From the NCBI RefSeq assembly GCF_000512695.2, contig NZ_AZRW02000025.1, positions 1-36,412 of the forward strand: DNA of 36,412 nt. The letters are read 5' to 3'. This document shows, piece by piece, positions 36,412 to 36,412 of this stretch (its first letter is position 1; every line of letters begins with the position of its first letter). Origin of the DNA: Pseudomonas sp. QTF5 (GTDB lineage Bacteria > Pseudomonadota > Gammaproteobacteria > Pseudomonadales > Pseudomonadaceae). A program made the position numbers and the translations under genes. The notes beneath the pieces are model-generated. The model had not been told where the DNA came from. It ran no database searches and was given only the letters and a program-made list of their open reading frames with translations.

Positions 36412-36412
36412 T

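Overview
The window looks like a chromosomal segment of a Pseudomonas of the P. fluorescens complex. The evidence is the GC-rich coding, the gene content (fatty acid cis/trans isomerase, haemoprotein sulfite reductase with a DUF934 partner, CobN-type cobaltochelatase with a ChlI/ChlD-like partner) and the many REP palindromes of the type TGTGGGAGCGGGCTTGCTCG scattered between genes. This assignment is by recognition, not by a database search.

Layout. 1-4.7 kb: a Tat-exported YtcJ-like amidohydrolase, an SCP2-type lipid carrier protein and a histidine phosphatase on the minus strand, then plus-strand sohB. 4.9-8.8 kb: one very large plus-strand protein with a toxin/effector-like N-terminal region, leucine-rich repeats and what looks like a clipped NEL ubiquitin-ligase tail. 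8.8-11.0 kb: cysI with its DUF934 partner. 11.2-12.8 kb: a 37-residue membrane protein, a periplasmic binding protein and a DUF2970 protein. 13.0-19.2 kb: metH (B12-dependent methionine synthase) divergent from cti, with a MetR-like operator between them; then nfuA.

20.1-29.9 kb is a cobalamin locus built around two back-to-back cobalamin riboswitches. The leftward one leads cbtB-cbtA-cobE-cobM. The rightward one leads cobW-cobN-chlI/chlD. Two features stand out. cobN carries a complete REP pair inside its reading frame. The chlI gene ends in a textbook -1 ribosomal frameshift signal (A AAA AAG, 5-nt spacer, 14-bp hairpin) that would extend the AAA+ subunit into a VWA domain. One gene could thus supply both the small (335 aa) and medium (557 aa) cobaltochelatase partners of CobN. 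B12 made here would feed metH in the same window.

30-36 kb is more accessory: a phospholipase-D-like protein, then a decayed amino-acid catabolic cluster. In that cluster ridA and a D-serine-dehydratase/D-threonine-aldolase-like enzyme are intact, while an ABC ATPase, an IclR regulator and a PfkB sugar kinase have each lost large parts. A 140-bp MITE-like palindromic element sits in the cluster. A secreted M20 (carboxypeptidase G2-like) peptidase follows. Beyond a 41-bp palindrome the DNA becomes AT-rich and holds the 3' end of a minus-strand gene whose visible part resembles a TOPRIM/OLD-type nuclease.
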